The position numbers and the translations under genes are program-made. A stretch of DNA of 64,000 nucleotides from JABWBJ01 sp036507855 (GTDB taxonomy: Bacteria; Gemmatimonadota; Gemmatimonadetes; Gemmatimonadales; Gemmatimonadaceae): the NCBI GenBank assembly GCA_036507855.1, contig DATCIJ010000041.1, forward strand, positions 74,553-138,552. The letters run 5' to 3'. Positions 17,461-25,208 of this stretch are shown here, one piece after another. The stretch's first letter is position 1. Each line of letters begins with the position of its first letter. The notes beneath the pieces were generated by a model. The model was not told where the DNA came from, did not search any database, and saw only the letters and a program-made list of their open reading frames with translations.

Positions 17461-18804
17461 CTAGTAAACGACGAGACGCGGTGACCAGGCGCCGGCCTTG
17501 GCACCACTGGCAGCGTGTGTGAGCTGGCGCGGGCGGCCCGACTCGGTATCGAGAATCCAGAGCTGCCAGCTGCCGGTCCGGTTTGAGGTGAAGACGAGGT
17601 GACGACTGTCAGGTGACCACGACGGATCTTCGTTCCTTCCTTCGTTCGTGTACTGCTTGATGGCCCCGCGATCCCGCGGGCTTACGGAGTAGATCTGCGT
17701 GCGCCCGTCCTTTTCGGCCTGAAATGCCACCATGCGACCATCGGGGGACCAGGAGGGATCCGTTCGCTGTGACTGATCCCCGAAGCTGAATGGGGTCAGG
17801 GCCTCGGCGTTGGTGCCATCCGCATCGGCGATGTAGAGTCCCAGTCCACCCGGCCGATTGGTGACATACACGATTCGCCGTCCCTCCGGGCTGAAGGAAG
17901 GAGAGACAGCGTCCATGCCCCGGCTCACTGTCACGCGCCGGGCCGATTCGGTGCCGAACGTTGGCACCGCGTACAGATCGGTGCCGTTGTCGAGCCCGTG
18001 GGCATAGAGGATCATCTCGCCGTCCGGCTGCGAGAAGATCGGGGAAGTGTTGACCGATCCCACCGGCGCTTTCAGGGTCCGCGACGCGCCGCCGCCGTTC
18101 GCGCTCATCTCGCGCACCACGACCCGCGTGCCGTCGTCGGTCATCACGGTGTAGACGATGTGAGTCGCCTTTGGATGCCACGCCGGGTACAACGCGGGCG
18201 GATTGGCGGCGGTGAGCGCGGTCGGATTCGCGCCATCGCTGTCGATCTGCCAGATCCGCCCGCCTGACGAGTAGAGGATGCGCGTCGCCGCGACGCCGCG
18301 GCCGCCGGTCACCCAGAATTCGATCGCATCGGCGATGGCGTGGACCTGCTGCCGCCAGTCCGGCGAGAGCGGAGCTGCCGCCAGCGGAAAGTCCTTTACG
18401 CGCTCGACGCGCTGCGTGCGGACATCGTGCACCGCAACGTGGAGCCCCGAGGATGTCAGGGTCGCCTGCACCACGGCCGCCGCGCCGAGCCGGGCGTAGA
18501 GCGGATAGTTGAACTGGCCGCGGCTGCCCTCAGCCGTGGTATCCATGGCGATCGCCTCGCCGGCGATGACATTGGCCCGATCGCCGTAGTCGAGATCGCG
18601 CTGAAGGATCGCGCGCACCGAATCGCCGTCGGCCCCATTGACCGGGAGCACGAGCACGCCGGGCTTGGTCCCCGGGGCGTACGTGAGACCGATGCGCACC
18701 GTGAGAGACGAGTCCTGGGCGTGCGCCACGCCGCCGCGCAGGACGAAAGCCAGCGCGGCCATCAGTGCCAAAGCGCCCGGACGCCGGACCGATAGTCGCA
18801 TCAC
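17461..18804 (-). CDS. tolB: Tol-Pal translocation protein TolB
   Basis: TolB is the periplasmic beta-propeller that competes for Pal during energised outer-membrane constriction. The 447-residue protein has a signal peptide (cleavage likely after GGVAHA), an N-terminal alpha/beta domain (about 30-155) and five to six WD40-like PD40 blades. In these, the SWSPDGRM, PSWSPDSRHLVFTSNR and FSPEGRRIVYVTNR motifs repeat. The start is GTG 18804, giving a GTGA overlap with the tolA-like stop; the next codon is ATG (TGATG overlap), so either works. It is in the usual place between tolA and pal. Confidence 0.95.
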   Translation of the reverse strand: MMRLSVRRPGALALMAALAFVLRGGVAHAQDSSLTVRIGLTYAPGTKPGVLVLPVNGADGDSVRAILQRDLDYGDRANVIAGEAIAMDTTAEGSRGQFNYPLYARLGAAAVVQATLTSSGLHVAVHDVRTQRVERVKDFPLAAAPLSPDWRQQVHAIADAIEFWVTGGRGVAATRILYSSGGRIWQIDSDGANPTALTAANPPALYPAWHPKATHIVYTVMTDDGTRVVVREMSANGGGASRTLKAPVGSVNTSPIFSQPDGEMILYAHGLDNGTDLYAVPTFGTESARRVTVSRGMDAVSPSFSPEGRRIVYVTNRPGGLGLYIADADGTNAEALTPFSFGDQSQRTDPSWSPDGRMVAFQAEKDGRTQIYSVSPRDRGAIKQYTNEGRNEDPSWSPDSRHLVFTSNRTGSWQLWILDTESGRPRQLTHAASGAKAGAWSPRLVVY

Positions 18805-19523
18805 CGTATGATCTTGGGGTCGAACGTGAAAATAACCGTGAGCGCGTCGTCGCTGAACCCGTCAGGCAGCTCACCGAAGGCGCGCGCCGCTCCCGCGGCT
18901 TCCACTGCGCCCTTTGCCTCCAGGTCGAACCCGTAACTCCCCGATGGCTTCAGGACTGAAATCGCAAACACGCTTCCATCTTTCCTGATGACGAATTGCA
19001 CGTCGGCGCTCAGCGCCTGCTTCTGGCGCGGATCGAACCTGAGCGCGATCTGCGTGATGATGTTGTGCAAGTAGGCCGGGTAGGGGAATTCCTTTCCGCC
19101 CGTGCTGACATTCGCGACATCGGTGCCCTTGCCGCCGGTCTCGCCACCGCCCGCCCTCGGCGCCGGCGTGTCGAAGCGGGCGCTCTTCGCGTCAGGCACC
19201 TGTGTCGCGCGCGAGGTGGTGCGGCGCGGCGCAGGCTGCCGCTGGACGGGGGTCGTCTCCTTTGGCTGTGTCTCCTCGGCGCGCTTGGGAAGCGGCGCGT
19301 CGGGTTCCGTCTTCGGGGTGGACTCGGTGGCTATGCCAACGCTACGGGGACCGGGAGCCGCGGCCACCAGATTGACCGCGTAGACCTCCCCACGCGGCCG
19401 GGAACCCCGCGCCGCGATCAGGACCAGCACGACGAGCGCCACGTGGACGACGGCCGAGAGAGTCACCGGAAGGCCCAGGCGCGCCGTGCCTGACGAGCGC
19501 GCGGCCCTCAGGGCGCTGGTCAC
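18801..19523 (-). CDS. tolA: TolA/TonB-family energy transducer
   Basis: This 240-residue protein has one N-terminal membrane helix (about 19-40), a Pro/Glu/Thr-rich periplasmic linker and a C-terminal TolA/TonB-like domain (about 145-240). The domain includes FPYPAYLHNIITQIALRFDP and QFVIRKDGSVFAISVLKPSGS. It should pass force from the TolQR motor to TolB/Pal at the outer membrane. Its gene overlaps both tolR (GTGA) and tolB (GTGA), so the four genes are translationally linked. The linker is shorter than in E. coli TolA, so TolA-like energy transducer is the safe name. Confidence 0.85.
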   Translation of the reverse strand: MTSALRAARSSGTARLGLPVTLSAVVHVALVVLVLIAARGSRPRGEVYAVNLVAAAPGPRSVGIATESTPKTEPDAPLPKRAEETQPKETTPVQRQPAPRRTTSRATQVPDAKSARFDTPAPRAGGGETGGKGTDVANVSTGGKEFPYPAYLHNIITQIALRFDPRQKQALSADVQFVIRKDGSVFAISVLKPSGSYGFDLEAKGAVEAAGAARAFGELPDGFSDDALTVIFTFDPKIIR

Positions 19524-19924
19524 CGCGGCTCCTCGGTCGCGATGCCGACGTTCGTCACGCCCGCATTCCGGATCACCGCGAGCACACGAACCAGCGTCTC
19601 GACGTTCGTACGGCCGTCGGACCTGACCGTAACGCCGCGCGACGCCCGGCTCCCGATCTGGGCCTTGAAGGTGCCCTCGAACTCCCGGAACGTCATCGCA
19701 TCCTTGCCGACGAAGATTCGACCCGATCGTTCGATCGTGATCACCACACTGCTCTTATCGTCGAGCGGGCGCGCCGATGCGACGGGCAGCTTCACGTCCA
19801 CGCCACCCTGCATCAGCGGGGCCGTGATCATGAAGATCACCAGCAGGAGCATCATCACGTCGATGAGGCTCACCACGTTGATCTCGGCGTTCAAATGGAG
19901 CCGCCCCGCCCTACGCCTTCTCAC
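19520..19924 (-). CDS. tolR: Biopolymer transporter ExbD/TolR
   Basis: This 134-residue inner-membrane subunit of the TolQR proton-driven motor has a single helix (about 19-40). Its conserved Asp sits in NVVSLIDVMMLLLVIFM, the proton-carrying residue of the family. The periplasmic domain follows. The start is GTG at 19924. Its separation from tolQ (54 bp) is occupied mainly by a 7-bp repeat tract, which is the only non-overlapping junction between tolQ and tolB. Confidence 0.94.
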   Translation of the reverse strand: MRRRRAGRLHLNAEINVVSLIDVMMLLLVIFMITAPLMQGGVDVKLPVASARPLDDKSSVVITIERSGRIFVGKDAMTFREFEGTFKAQIGSRASRGVTVRSDGRTNVETLVRVLAVIRNAGVTNVGIATEEPR

Positions 19925-19950
19925 GTCGTCAACATCCTCCGCGGAAACCC

Positions 19951-19981
19951 CTCTGGCCTCGTGCCTCTGGCCTCTGGCCTA
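19951..19981. repeat. 7-bp tandem repeat tract, tolQ-tolR junction
   Basis: Heptamers CTCTGGC, CTCGTGC, CTCTGGC and CTCTGGC run into CTAG, where CTA is the complement of the tolQ stop codon. The 16-mer CTCTGGCCTCTGGCCT at 19965-19980 recurs exactly at 25170-25185 in the tsaE tract. No complementary arm is visible here. Confidence 0.85.
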
Positions 19982-20698
19982 GATTCTTCCTTCCCGCACC
20001 AACAGTGCAATCAGTTCTGATCCAAACCCCTCAAGCTCGCCATCGATCCCGTTCAATCGGTTGGCGAAGATGTTGTACCCGAATACCGCCGGGATGGCGA
20101 CGGCCAGCGCCAGCGCCGTCGCGGTCAGTGCCTGCGCCACGCCTGGCGCCACCGCGCCAATGTTGCCCGCGCCGCTCTGCGTGATCCCCAGGAATGAGTC
20201 GATGACGCCTAACACGGTCCCGAGGAGCCCGATCAGCGGGCTGACCGAACCAATGGTCGCCAGCGGGGTCAGGTATCGGCCCAGCGCATCGCGCTCGGCG
20301 TCAGTCTGTGAATCGAGGACCTGACGCAGCGCCTCCACCTGGGCAGCGCTCAACCGCGCGCCGCGGTCGGTCGTTGCCGCGAGTGCCGGCGTGGTATCGG
20401 TGAGAAAACCGGTCGCCCGCATGAACAACCGGGTGAATGGATTCGGCTTCCCCCTCGCCGCGAGGCGTGCGGCGTCCTCCAACGTTCGTGCCCGTTCGAA
20501 TTCCTGGATGAACTTCGTTCCCGCCCGCCGCACACTCCGATACTCCATCCACTTCGCGAAGATGATGGTCCAGCTGATCGCGGACAGCAGCGCCAGAAAA
20601 CCCAGAACAACCTGGGTGACGGTGTTCGACGCCGTGATCAGCTCGAGCGGCGTGGTTGGGACGGGCTGTCCACCCTGCACGGCGATCGCGGCGATCAC
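19979..20698 (-). CDS. tolQ: MotA/TolQ/ExbB proton channel family protein
   Basis: This 239-residue inner-membrane motor subunit has three membrane segments (about 21-45, 140-165, 180-205). The family core is clear in PLATIGSVSPLIGLLGTVLGVIDSFLG and GVAQALTATALALAVAIPAVFGYN, which line the proton path. The GTG start at 20698 overlaps the epimerase stop by 4 bp (GTGA). With tolR, tolA, tolB, pal and cpoB downstream, TolQ is a better name than ExbB or MotA. The VLG leucine is coded by rare TTA in GTTAGGC. Confidence 0.94.
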   Translation of the reverse strand: MIAAIAVQGGQPVPTTPLELITASNTVTQVVLGFLALLSAISWTIIFAKWMEYRSVRRAGTKFIQEFERARTLEDAARLAARGKPNPFTRLFMRATGFLTDTTPALAATTDRGARLSAAQVEALRQVLDSQTDAERDALGRYLTPLATIGSVSPLIGLLGTVLGVIDSFLGITQSGAGNIGAVAPGVAQALTATALALAVAIPAVFGYNIFANRLNGIDGELEGFGSELIALLVREGRI

Positions 20699-21660
20699 GT
20701 CCCGGCCCCGCGGCCGCGCGCTGCGAAGTACTCGCAGGTCATGCGAAGACCATCCTCCAGGTTGACCTCCGGGCGCCAGCCCAGTGTCTTCATCGCCTTG
20801 CCGTTGGACACCGCCGACCGCGGCAACTCACCGGGGCGCGCAGGCGCGTGATGAACCGGAACGGAAGTGCCGGCAGCCTTCTGCAGCGTCGCCGCCAGGT
20901 CGAGCACCGACGTCTCGCGACCCGTGCCGATGTTGAAGGCCCGGACGTCCACCTGACGCGGTGATGGAAGGGACGTCGTGGCGGCGGCGAGATTGGCCCG
21001 CGCCACGTCTCCGGCGAACACATAGTCGCGCGTCTGGAGTCCGTCCCCGAAGACCGTGAGGGCGTCTCCCTTCAGAATGCGGCTGCAGAAGATGGCCACC
21101 ACACCGGCCTCACCGTGTGGATCCTGGCGGGGACCGTACACGTTCGAATAACGGAGCGCCACGGTATCGAGCTTGTGCACGCGCGCGTAGTACGCGAGGT
21201 ACAGCTCCACACTGAACTTCGCGATTCCGTACGGCGACTCGGGGTCCTTGGGCATGTCCTCCACGCTCGGGATCGGAACGAAGTCCCCGTAGATCGCGCC
21301 GCCCGTCGAGGAGAACACGAGCCGCGTGGCATGGCCGCCGGCGCGCACGGCTTCGAGCAGGTTGAGGGAGCCAAGGATGTTGACGCGCGCGTCAGCCACT
21401 GGATCGATGACGCTCTTTCGGACGTCGATCTGCGCGGCAAGGTGGCAGAGAACATCGAAGCGGCCCTCGCGAACGATCCGGGCGGCTTCGTCGGACCCGA
21501 TGTCGACCTGATGGAAGACCGCTCCCCGGGGCACGTTCTCGCGCCTGCCTGACGAGAGGTCGTCCAGGATCTCGACCTGGTACCCTTCGGCCAGCAGCCG
21601 GTCGGCGACGTGCGACCCGATGAACCCGGCGCCACCCGACACGAGCGCGCGTTTCGTCAT
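20695..21660 (-). CDS. NAD-dependent epimerase/dehydratase (UDP-glucose 4-epimerase-like)
   Basis: This 321-residue extended short-chain dehydrogenase has the NAD motif GGAGFIGSHV at residues 9-18 and the catalytic YGIAK (Tyr/Lys) near residue 145. It also has a nucleotide-sugar binding C-terminal half with the VYGPRQDPHGEAGVVAIF and NIGTGRETSVLDLA segments typical of GalE-like enzymes. It probably interconverts UDP-hexoses for surface glycans. It is the first gene of the tol-pal operon and overlaps tolQ by 4 bp, an unusual partner for the Tol motor. Substrate is not determinable. Confidence 0.85.
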   Translation of the reverse strand: MTKRALVSGGAGFIGSHVADRLLAEGYQVEILDDLSSGRRENVPRGAVFHQVDIGSDEAARIVREGRFDVLCHLAAQIDVRKSVIDPVADARVNILGSLNLLEAVRAGGHATRLVFSSTGGAIYGDFVPIPSVEDMPKDPESPYGIAKFSVELYLAYYARVHKLDTVALRYSNVYGPRQDPHGEAGVVAIFCSRILKGDALTVFGDGLQTRDYVFAGDVARANLAAATTSLPSPRQVDVRAFNIGTGRETSVLDLAATLQKAAGTSVPVHHAPARPGELPRSAVSNGKAMKTLGWRPEVNLEDGLRMTCEYFAARGRGAGT

Positions 21661-21870
21661 GCGGGCACTCCCTGCCTTCCCTTCGACTTCTCACGGTGCA
21701 TGCCGTCTCCCGTATGGCCGGAGGCCGCTCAGGTCAGTTCGTGATTCCGCCGTCCTCCTCGAATGGACGAACGGCGCCGGGCGTGTGCCCGGCGCCGTGT
21801 ACGGCTCCTGAGAAGTCGGCCTCGAGCGACACGCGAGCGAACGGCGCCAATCTAATCGGGCGCGGCCTCG
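21661..21870. other. Intergenic region upstream of the epimerase-tol operon
   Basis: This 210-bp spacer holds a strong 12-bp hairpin (21771-21798). Near 21683-21722, a degenerate stretch with CCGTCTC and CCGTATG heptamers resembles the 16733 repeat tract. I see no coding region and no convincing -35/-10 pair, although a promoter for the operon is expected here. Confidence 0.5.
21771..21798. terminator. Perfect 12-bp GC hairpin downstream of the LysM gene
   Basis: ACGGCGCCGGGC pairs perfectly with GCCCGGCGCCGT around a GTGT loop, about 72 bp after the LysM stop in the minus sense. No U-tract follows on either strand, so it may be a processing or Rho-assisted end rather than a classical intrinsic terminator. 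Confidence 0.5.
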
Positions 21871-22965
21871 TTATGGGAGTTTTTCCGTCACCCGTACGGG
21901 CAAACCCGCGGCCAGCGCGCCGAGCGACTGACGAACGACGAGCGCGGTGGCGGTTCGCTGTTCGACCCGGATGACATCGGCACTCGCCACGATCGCGCTT
22001 GAGTTCTGTGCGTAGATCGTCACGCGATCTCCCACTCGGACCCCGGCCGAGGCTCCAATATCGAGAATGAGCGCGTGCTGCAGCGTGGGCAGCAGTGACT
22101 CGCTGGCGACCCACGCCACGCGGCCGCGGGCGCCATCGCTCACTGTCGTCAGGCGGCCGCCCGGCATCGAAGGAGTCTCACCGAGGGGAAGGACCACATC
22201 GCTGCAAGACATGGCGTCGAACTGCGCCACGACCTCCGCGGTGGCCGCGCCGCCAGTGGTGGCGCTCGTCAGGCGCACGACGACTGTCGGAATCGCGACG
22301 GCGCCGAGGCCAGCCAGCACGGGACCGTGCCTGACGAGAATCCATCGCGAGCCGGCTTCCGCGGCCGCGGCTCCGGGCGTCTGGATGGACAGTGTTGAGC
22401 TCAGCAACACCCCTCCGGCTTCCGAGACCGCGGCAGGACCGACCGAAAGGCATCGACCACCGCGGTCGAACGTGCCGGAATCAACAACAAACGGCGCCGA
22501 CATCGCCTCGAACGCGCTCGCCGGCACCGCCGCCTTCGCTGGCGCCGTTGGGATCGAATCCCGTGACGCGAATCCGCCAGCGGGTCGTGCGCCGAAGAAG
22601 ATGGTGCGACCACCCGTGTCCCGCGGTGCCGTCGTGGGCGCCGGTCGCTCAGCTGGCACAGGCGTCGGCGCAACCGGCCTCGGAGGCGCGGCAGCCGGCT
22701 GCGGCGGTCTGGCGCCAGGAAGCCGGATGGTAGACCCCGTCACGAGGGAACGCACCGAACGAAGATTGGGATTGAGCGCGAGGATCTCGCGCCAGCGATT
22801 GCCGTCGCCGAGAGAATCCGCCGCGATGCTCCAGAGGGTTTCACCGCGGCGGACCCGGTGCGTCCGCGCTGCTTCCCGTTCCTGCGGCCAAAGCTTCGCG
22901 GTGGCCAGCAAGGCCCCCGCGAGTACGATCATCAGTACGCTAGAACGGGAGATCGTCGTCTTCAT
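21871..22965 (-). CDS. LysM peptidoglycan-binding protein
   Basis: The 364-residue protein has an N-terminal membrane or signal segment (about 9-27) and a LysM domain (about 37-85: HRVRRGETLWSIAADSLGDGNRWREILALNP, ending TIRLPG) that binds glycan strands. A Pro/Ala-rich linker and a C-terminal region (about 150-364) rich in short beta-like strands follow; I cannot assign the latter to a family. The ATG at 22965 lies 26 bp inside the ssb coding region; an upstream open frame is discarded because it runs through ssb. It probably acts in the cell envelope. Co-transcription with ssb looks positional rather than functional. Confidence 0.75.
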   Translation of the reverse strand: MKTTISRSSVLMIVLAGALLATAKLWPQEREAARTHRVRRGETLWSIAADSLGDGNRWREILALNPNLRSVRSLVTGSTIRLPGARPPQPAAAPPRPVAPTPVPAERPAPTTAPRDTGGRTIFFGARPAGGFASRDSIPTAPAKAAVPASAFEAMSAPFVVDSGTFDRGGRCLSVGPAAVSEAGGVLLSSTLSIQTPGAAAAEAGSRWILVRHGPVLAGLGAVAIPTVVVRLTSATTGGAATAEVVAQFDAMSCSDVVLPLGETPSMPGGRLTTVSDGARGRVAWVASESLLPTLQHALILDIGASAGVRVGDRVTIYAQNSSAIVASADVIRVEQRTATALVVRQSLGALAAGLPVRVTEKLP

Positions 22966-23461
22966 CCTCGAGGGCCCCCGGGAAGTCCTCGAAATCGCCT
23001 CCGGCGCCCGCGTCAGCACTGGCCGCCGCGGCTGATGTACGCGCTCGTTCCGGCGCGGCACTGCGGGAACGCCCGCCGCCGTTCTCGGAATCACCGCCAC
23101 CACCGCCTGAACGCGAGCCGAGCATGATCATCTCGCGCACCTTGATCTCGGTGGTGTAGCGCGTCTGTCCCTCGCGATCCTGCCACTGGCGGTACTCGAT
23201 GCTCCCTTCGATGTACAGCCGATCGCCCTTCTTTACATACCGCTCAACGACGTCGGCCAGGCCTCCGCCGGAGGCGCGCCCATTCCACAGCACGCACCGG
23301 TGCCACTCGGTCTTTTCCTGTTTGTCGCCACTGGGACCGTTCCAGGTCCGCGTCGTGGCGAGATTGAACTGCGCGACCCGCGCCCCGTTCGGCGTGGCTC
23401 GCACTTCGGGATCGTTCCCCACGTTCCCGATCAGCATGACTTTGTTCAGGCTGCGACTCAC
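22940..23461 (-). CDS. ssb: Single-stranded DNA-binding protein
   Basis: The 173-residue SSB has an OB-fold (about 1-110) with the standard start SLNKVMLIGNVGNDPEVRATPNG and the TEWHRCVLWN and LYIEGSIEYRQWQD strands. A Gly/Ser/Ala-rich linker and the acidic tip EDEDDDLPF follow; this tip recruits replication and repair partners. The GTG at 23461 has a perfect AGGAGG six bases upstream and opens exactly at the conserved N-terminus, so longer upstream frames are rejected. A small hairpin immediately precedes the ribosome-binding site and a promoter lies at 23503-23531. Confidence 0.96.
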   Translation of the reverse strand: MSRSLNKVMLIGNVGNDPEVRATPNGARVAQFNLATTRTWNGPSGDKQEKTEWHRCVLWNGRASGGGLADVVERYVKKGDRLYIEGSIEYRQWQDREGQTRYTTEIKVREMIMLGSRSGGGGGDSENGGGRSRSAAPERARTSAAAASADAGAGGDFEDFPGALEDEDDDLPF

Positions 23462-23469
23462 ATTTCCTC

Positions 23470-23497
23470 CTGGCGAGTAAAGGTAACTACCTCGCCA
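23470..23497 (-). promoter_or_regulatory. Hairpin just upstream of the ssb ribosome-binding site
   Basis: In the ssb leader, GGCGAG pairs with CTCGCC around a 13-nt loop that itself contains GGTA/TACC. The right arm ends directly before AGGAGG. It could modulate ssb translation; this is a structural observation only. Confidence 0.4.
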
Positions 23498-23502
23498 AGC
23501 AC

Positions 23503-23531
23503 AGTATGAAGGTCTCTTCGGCCCTGCGCAA
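23503..23531 (-). promoter_or_regulatory. Probable sigma70-type promoter of ssb
   Basis: On the minus strand, TTGCGC (23531-23526) and CATACT (23508-23503) are separated by 17 bp, and the expected start point lies about 35 bp before the ssb GTG. An 8-bp inverted repeat, CCCTGCGC/GCGCAGGG (23522-23529 and 23542-23549), overlaps the -35 box and could be an operator or a rimI terminator stem. Confidence 0.5.
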
Positions 23532-23565
23532 ACATCGGAACGCGCAGGGTAGCAATAACACGCAG

Positions 23566-23603
23566 AGGCTCGAGGATCGAGCCTTCGAGCCTGCGAGCCT
23601 ACG
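23566..23603. repeat. 7/8-bp repeat tract, rimI stop
   Basis: Two heptamers (AGGCTCG, AGGATCG) are followed by three 8-mers (AGCCTTCG, AGCCTGCG, AGCCTACG). The two groups are mutually reverse-complementary and can form a hairpin. The last 8-mer contains the rimI TAG stop (23599-23601). Confidence 0.8.
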
Positions 23604-24066
23604 CGTTCAGCCTCCCGCGCATCACGATCGCGTCCTCGATCGGTCGTGCATAGTAGCGCACGCGCCGCCCCACCGCCTCGAATCCCGCTGACGAGTACAG
23701 GCCGATCGCCGCGGCGTTCGACGCCCTCACCTCGAGAAACATCTCCCGGCATCCGCGCCCACGCGCCGCGCTGCGCGCTTCGTTGAGGAGCCGTCGCCCA
23801 AGACCCTTGTGCTGCACCAGGCGCGCGACGGCGAGGTTCGCCAGTTCGGACTCCACACCGGCGGTCAGCACGATGGTGTATCCAACGACCGCGTTGACGT
23901 CAGCCGCGACGAGAAAAAGGACCCGTCGCGCATTGACGAGATCGGCGAAGGATCGCCGGCTCCACGGGTCGTTGAAGACGGCGCGCTCGATAGCGGCGAC
24001 GTCATCAAGATCTCCCTCCTGCGCCGGGCGAATCGTCACCGCGGCCGATGGTGCGCGCGCCGCCAT
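23599..24066 (-). CDS. rimI: [Ribosomal protein bS18]-alanine N-acetyltransferase RimI-like
   Basis: This 155-residue GNAT enzyme transfers acetyl from acetyl-CoA to an N-terminal alanine, classically of bS18. The acetyl-CoA loop LVQHKGLGRRLLNEAR (about 90-105), the AVFNDPWSRRSF N-terminal motif and FLEVRASNAAAIGLYSSAGFEAVGRR are all diagnostic of RimI. Its ATG overlaps the tsaB stop by one base (TGATG). Pairing with tsaB and tsaE is the common bacterial arrangement. Confidence 0.92.
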   Translation of the reverse strand: MAARAPSAAVTIRPAQEGDLDDVAAIERAVFNDPWSRRSFADLVNARRVLFLVAADVNAVVGYTIVLTAGVESELANLAVARLVQHKGLGRRLLNEARSAARGRGCREMFLEVRASNAAAIGLYSSAGFEAVGRRVRYYARPIEDAIVMRGRLNA

Positions 24067-24722
24067 CAGTCACTACCCAGTTCGCGCCCATGAGCCGCTT
24101 CCCACCTCACCTGCGCTTCGGCTTTGCGGCCATAATCGGGCTCCCATGTGGTCATCTCAACCTGCCTGGCGATTCCAAGTCTGATCAGCTGCGCAAATGC
24201 GCGCGCATGCGGGACCAGCGCCGGGGACTCTGCAGGACCGACAATTCGCGCATCTCGCGACGCCGCGTGCTCCTCGAGACCGGCACGCGTGGCCCGCCAG
24301 GAGCCACCGGGCCGCAGCACACCATCCGGCTCGACATCAACATCCTGACAGAAGAAGTCTCCTCGCATCGCGTCCAGCGCCACCACATAACTCCCCGCCG
24401 GCAACGGCGGATCGGCCGCCGGCACTGCCAGAAGAGTCGAGGGTGCCACCAGCAACGGTATGTCGCGCGCCGCGCAGAGCCCTTTGGCGATCGATGCCGC
24501 GATGCGGAGCGACGTGAAGCTCCCCGGTCCAGCGCCACAAGCGACGGCGTCCAGGCGACCGACCTCGATGGAATGGTCTGCGAGCACGGTGGCGATGGCA
24601 GGCATGAGCCGTTCCTCGTGTTCTCCGCGCATCGCCACGACGCACTGGCCCAGAACGATGTCGTCGCGAATGAGGGCGACAGATCCCGCGTAGGTGGAAG
24701 CATCCAGCGCCAGGACTAGCAC
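24066..24722 (-). CDS. tsaB: tRNA t6A37 threonylcarbamoyladenosine synthesis protein TsaB
   Basis: TsaB is the non-catalytic ASKHA-fold partner of TsaD in making t6A at position 37 of ANN-reading tRNAs. The 218-residue sequence has the N-terminal LALDASTYAGSVAL phosphate-loop strand, GEHEERLMPAI and the hallmark GAGPGSFTSLRIAASIAKGL. It lies 3 bp downstream of tsaE and overlaps rimI by 1 bp. tsaD is not in the window. Confidence 0.95.
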   Translation of the reverse strand: MLVLALDASTYAGSVALIRDDIVLGQCVVAMRGEHEERLMPAIATVLADHSIEVGRLDAVACGAGPGSFTSLRIAASIAKGLCAARDIPLLVAPSTLLAVPAADPPLPAGSYVVALDAMRGDFFCQDVDVEPDGVLRPGGSWRATRAGLEEHAASRDARIVGPAESPALVPHARAFAQLIRLGIARQVEMTTWEPDYGRKAEAQVRWEAAHGRELGSD

Positions 24723-24725
24723 GGC

Positions 24726-25208
24726 TCACACCACCGTGAGCCGCCGATGTTCGTCGTCGCCCGGGATGTGCTCGAGCCGAATGCGAAGGGCATCAGTCGG
24801 CAGTCGGTATCCGGCGCGTTCGGGCCATTCAACCAGGACGATCTGGCCACTGTTGACAATGTCATCCCAACCAAGATTCGTGAGGTCCTCGGGACCGCGC
24901 AGCCGATAAAGATCGATGTGGTAGACGGTTGTGCCTTCGGCATGATGCTCATTCACGAGCGCGAACGTGGGACTTGTCACTTCCTCACGAATTCCCAGGC
25001 CTCGGCAGATTGCCTGCGCCAATGTCGTCTTTCCCGCGCCGAGTTCGCCTTCGAGAGTGACAAGCGCGGGGGCCGTCAGGCGGCGACCCAGGCCTTCACC
25101 CCAGGCCTGCAACTCCTGACTCGTGACTCGTGATTCGTGACTCGTCACGGCAGAGCTGAGATCGCTCGTCTCTGGCCTCTGGCCTCTGACCTCCGGCCTC
25201 GTGGTCAC
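24726..25208 (-). CDS. tsaE: tRNA t6A biosynthesis ATPase TsaE
   Basis: TsaE is the P-loop ATPase of the TsaBDE complex. Visible are Walker A GELGAGKTT (near residue 53), SPTFALVNEH and the Asp-bearing YHIDLYRL, plus VEWPERAG. From the GTG at 25208, which overlaps the uvrB stop by 4 bp (GTGA), the protein is 160 residues, but its first 34 residues are translated entirely from two 7-bp repeat tracts. Conserved sequence begins only at about residue 29 (VTSQELQAWGEGLG). The true start may be inside or after the tracts; no good ribosome-binding site settles it. Confidence 0.9.
   Translation of the reverse strand: MTTRPEVRGQRPETSDLSSAVTSHESRVTSQELQAWGEGLGRRLTAPALVTLEGELGAGKTTLAQAICRGLGIREEVTSPTFALVNEHHAEGTTVYHIDLYRLRGPEDLTNLGWDDIVNSGQIVLVEWPERAGYRLPTDALRIRLEHIPGDDEHRRLTVV
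25117..25150. repeat. 7-bp repeat tract A in the tsaE 5' region
   Basis: Four heptamers, TGACTCG, TGACTCG, TGATTCG and TGACTCG, fill 25117-25144 and decay into TCACGGC. In reverse complement the units match those of the tract at 7612 (CGAGTCA, CGAATCA). It falls within the possible N-terminal coding region of tsaE. Confidence 0.85.
25170..25204. repeat. 7-bp repeat tract B in the tsaE 5' region
   Basis: Five heptamers: CTCTGGC, CTCTGGC, CTCTGAC, CTCCGGC, CTCGTGG. The first 16 bases are identical to 19965-19980 in the tolQ-tolR tract, and GACCTCCGGCCTC recurs in the wbpD tract. It starts right after the uvrB stop in the mRNA sense. Confidence 0.88.

Noticed and set aside
21771..21798. Classical rho-independent terminator
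   Set aside because: The stem is perfect but no U-run follows on either strand, so it is listed only as terminator-like.
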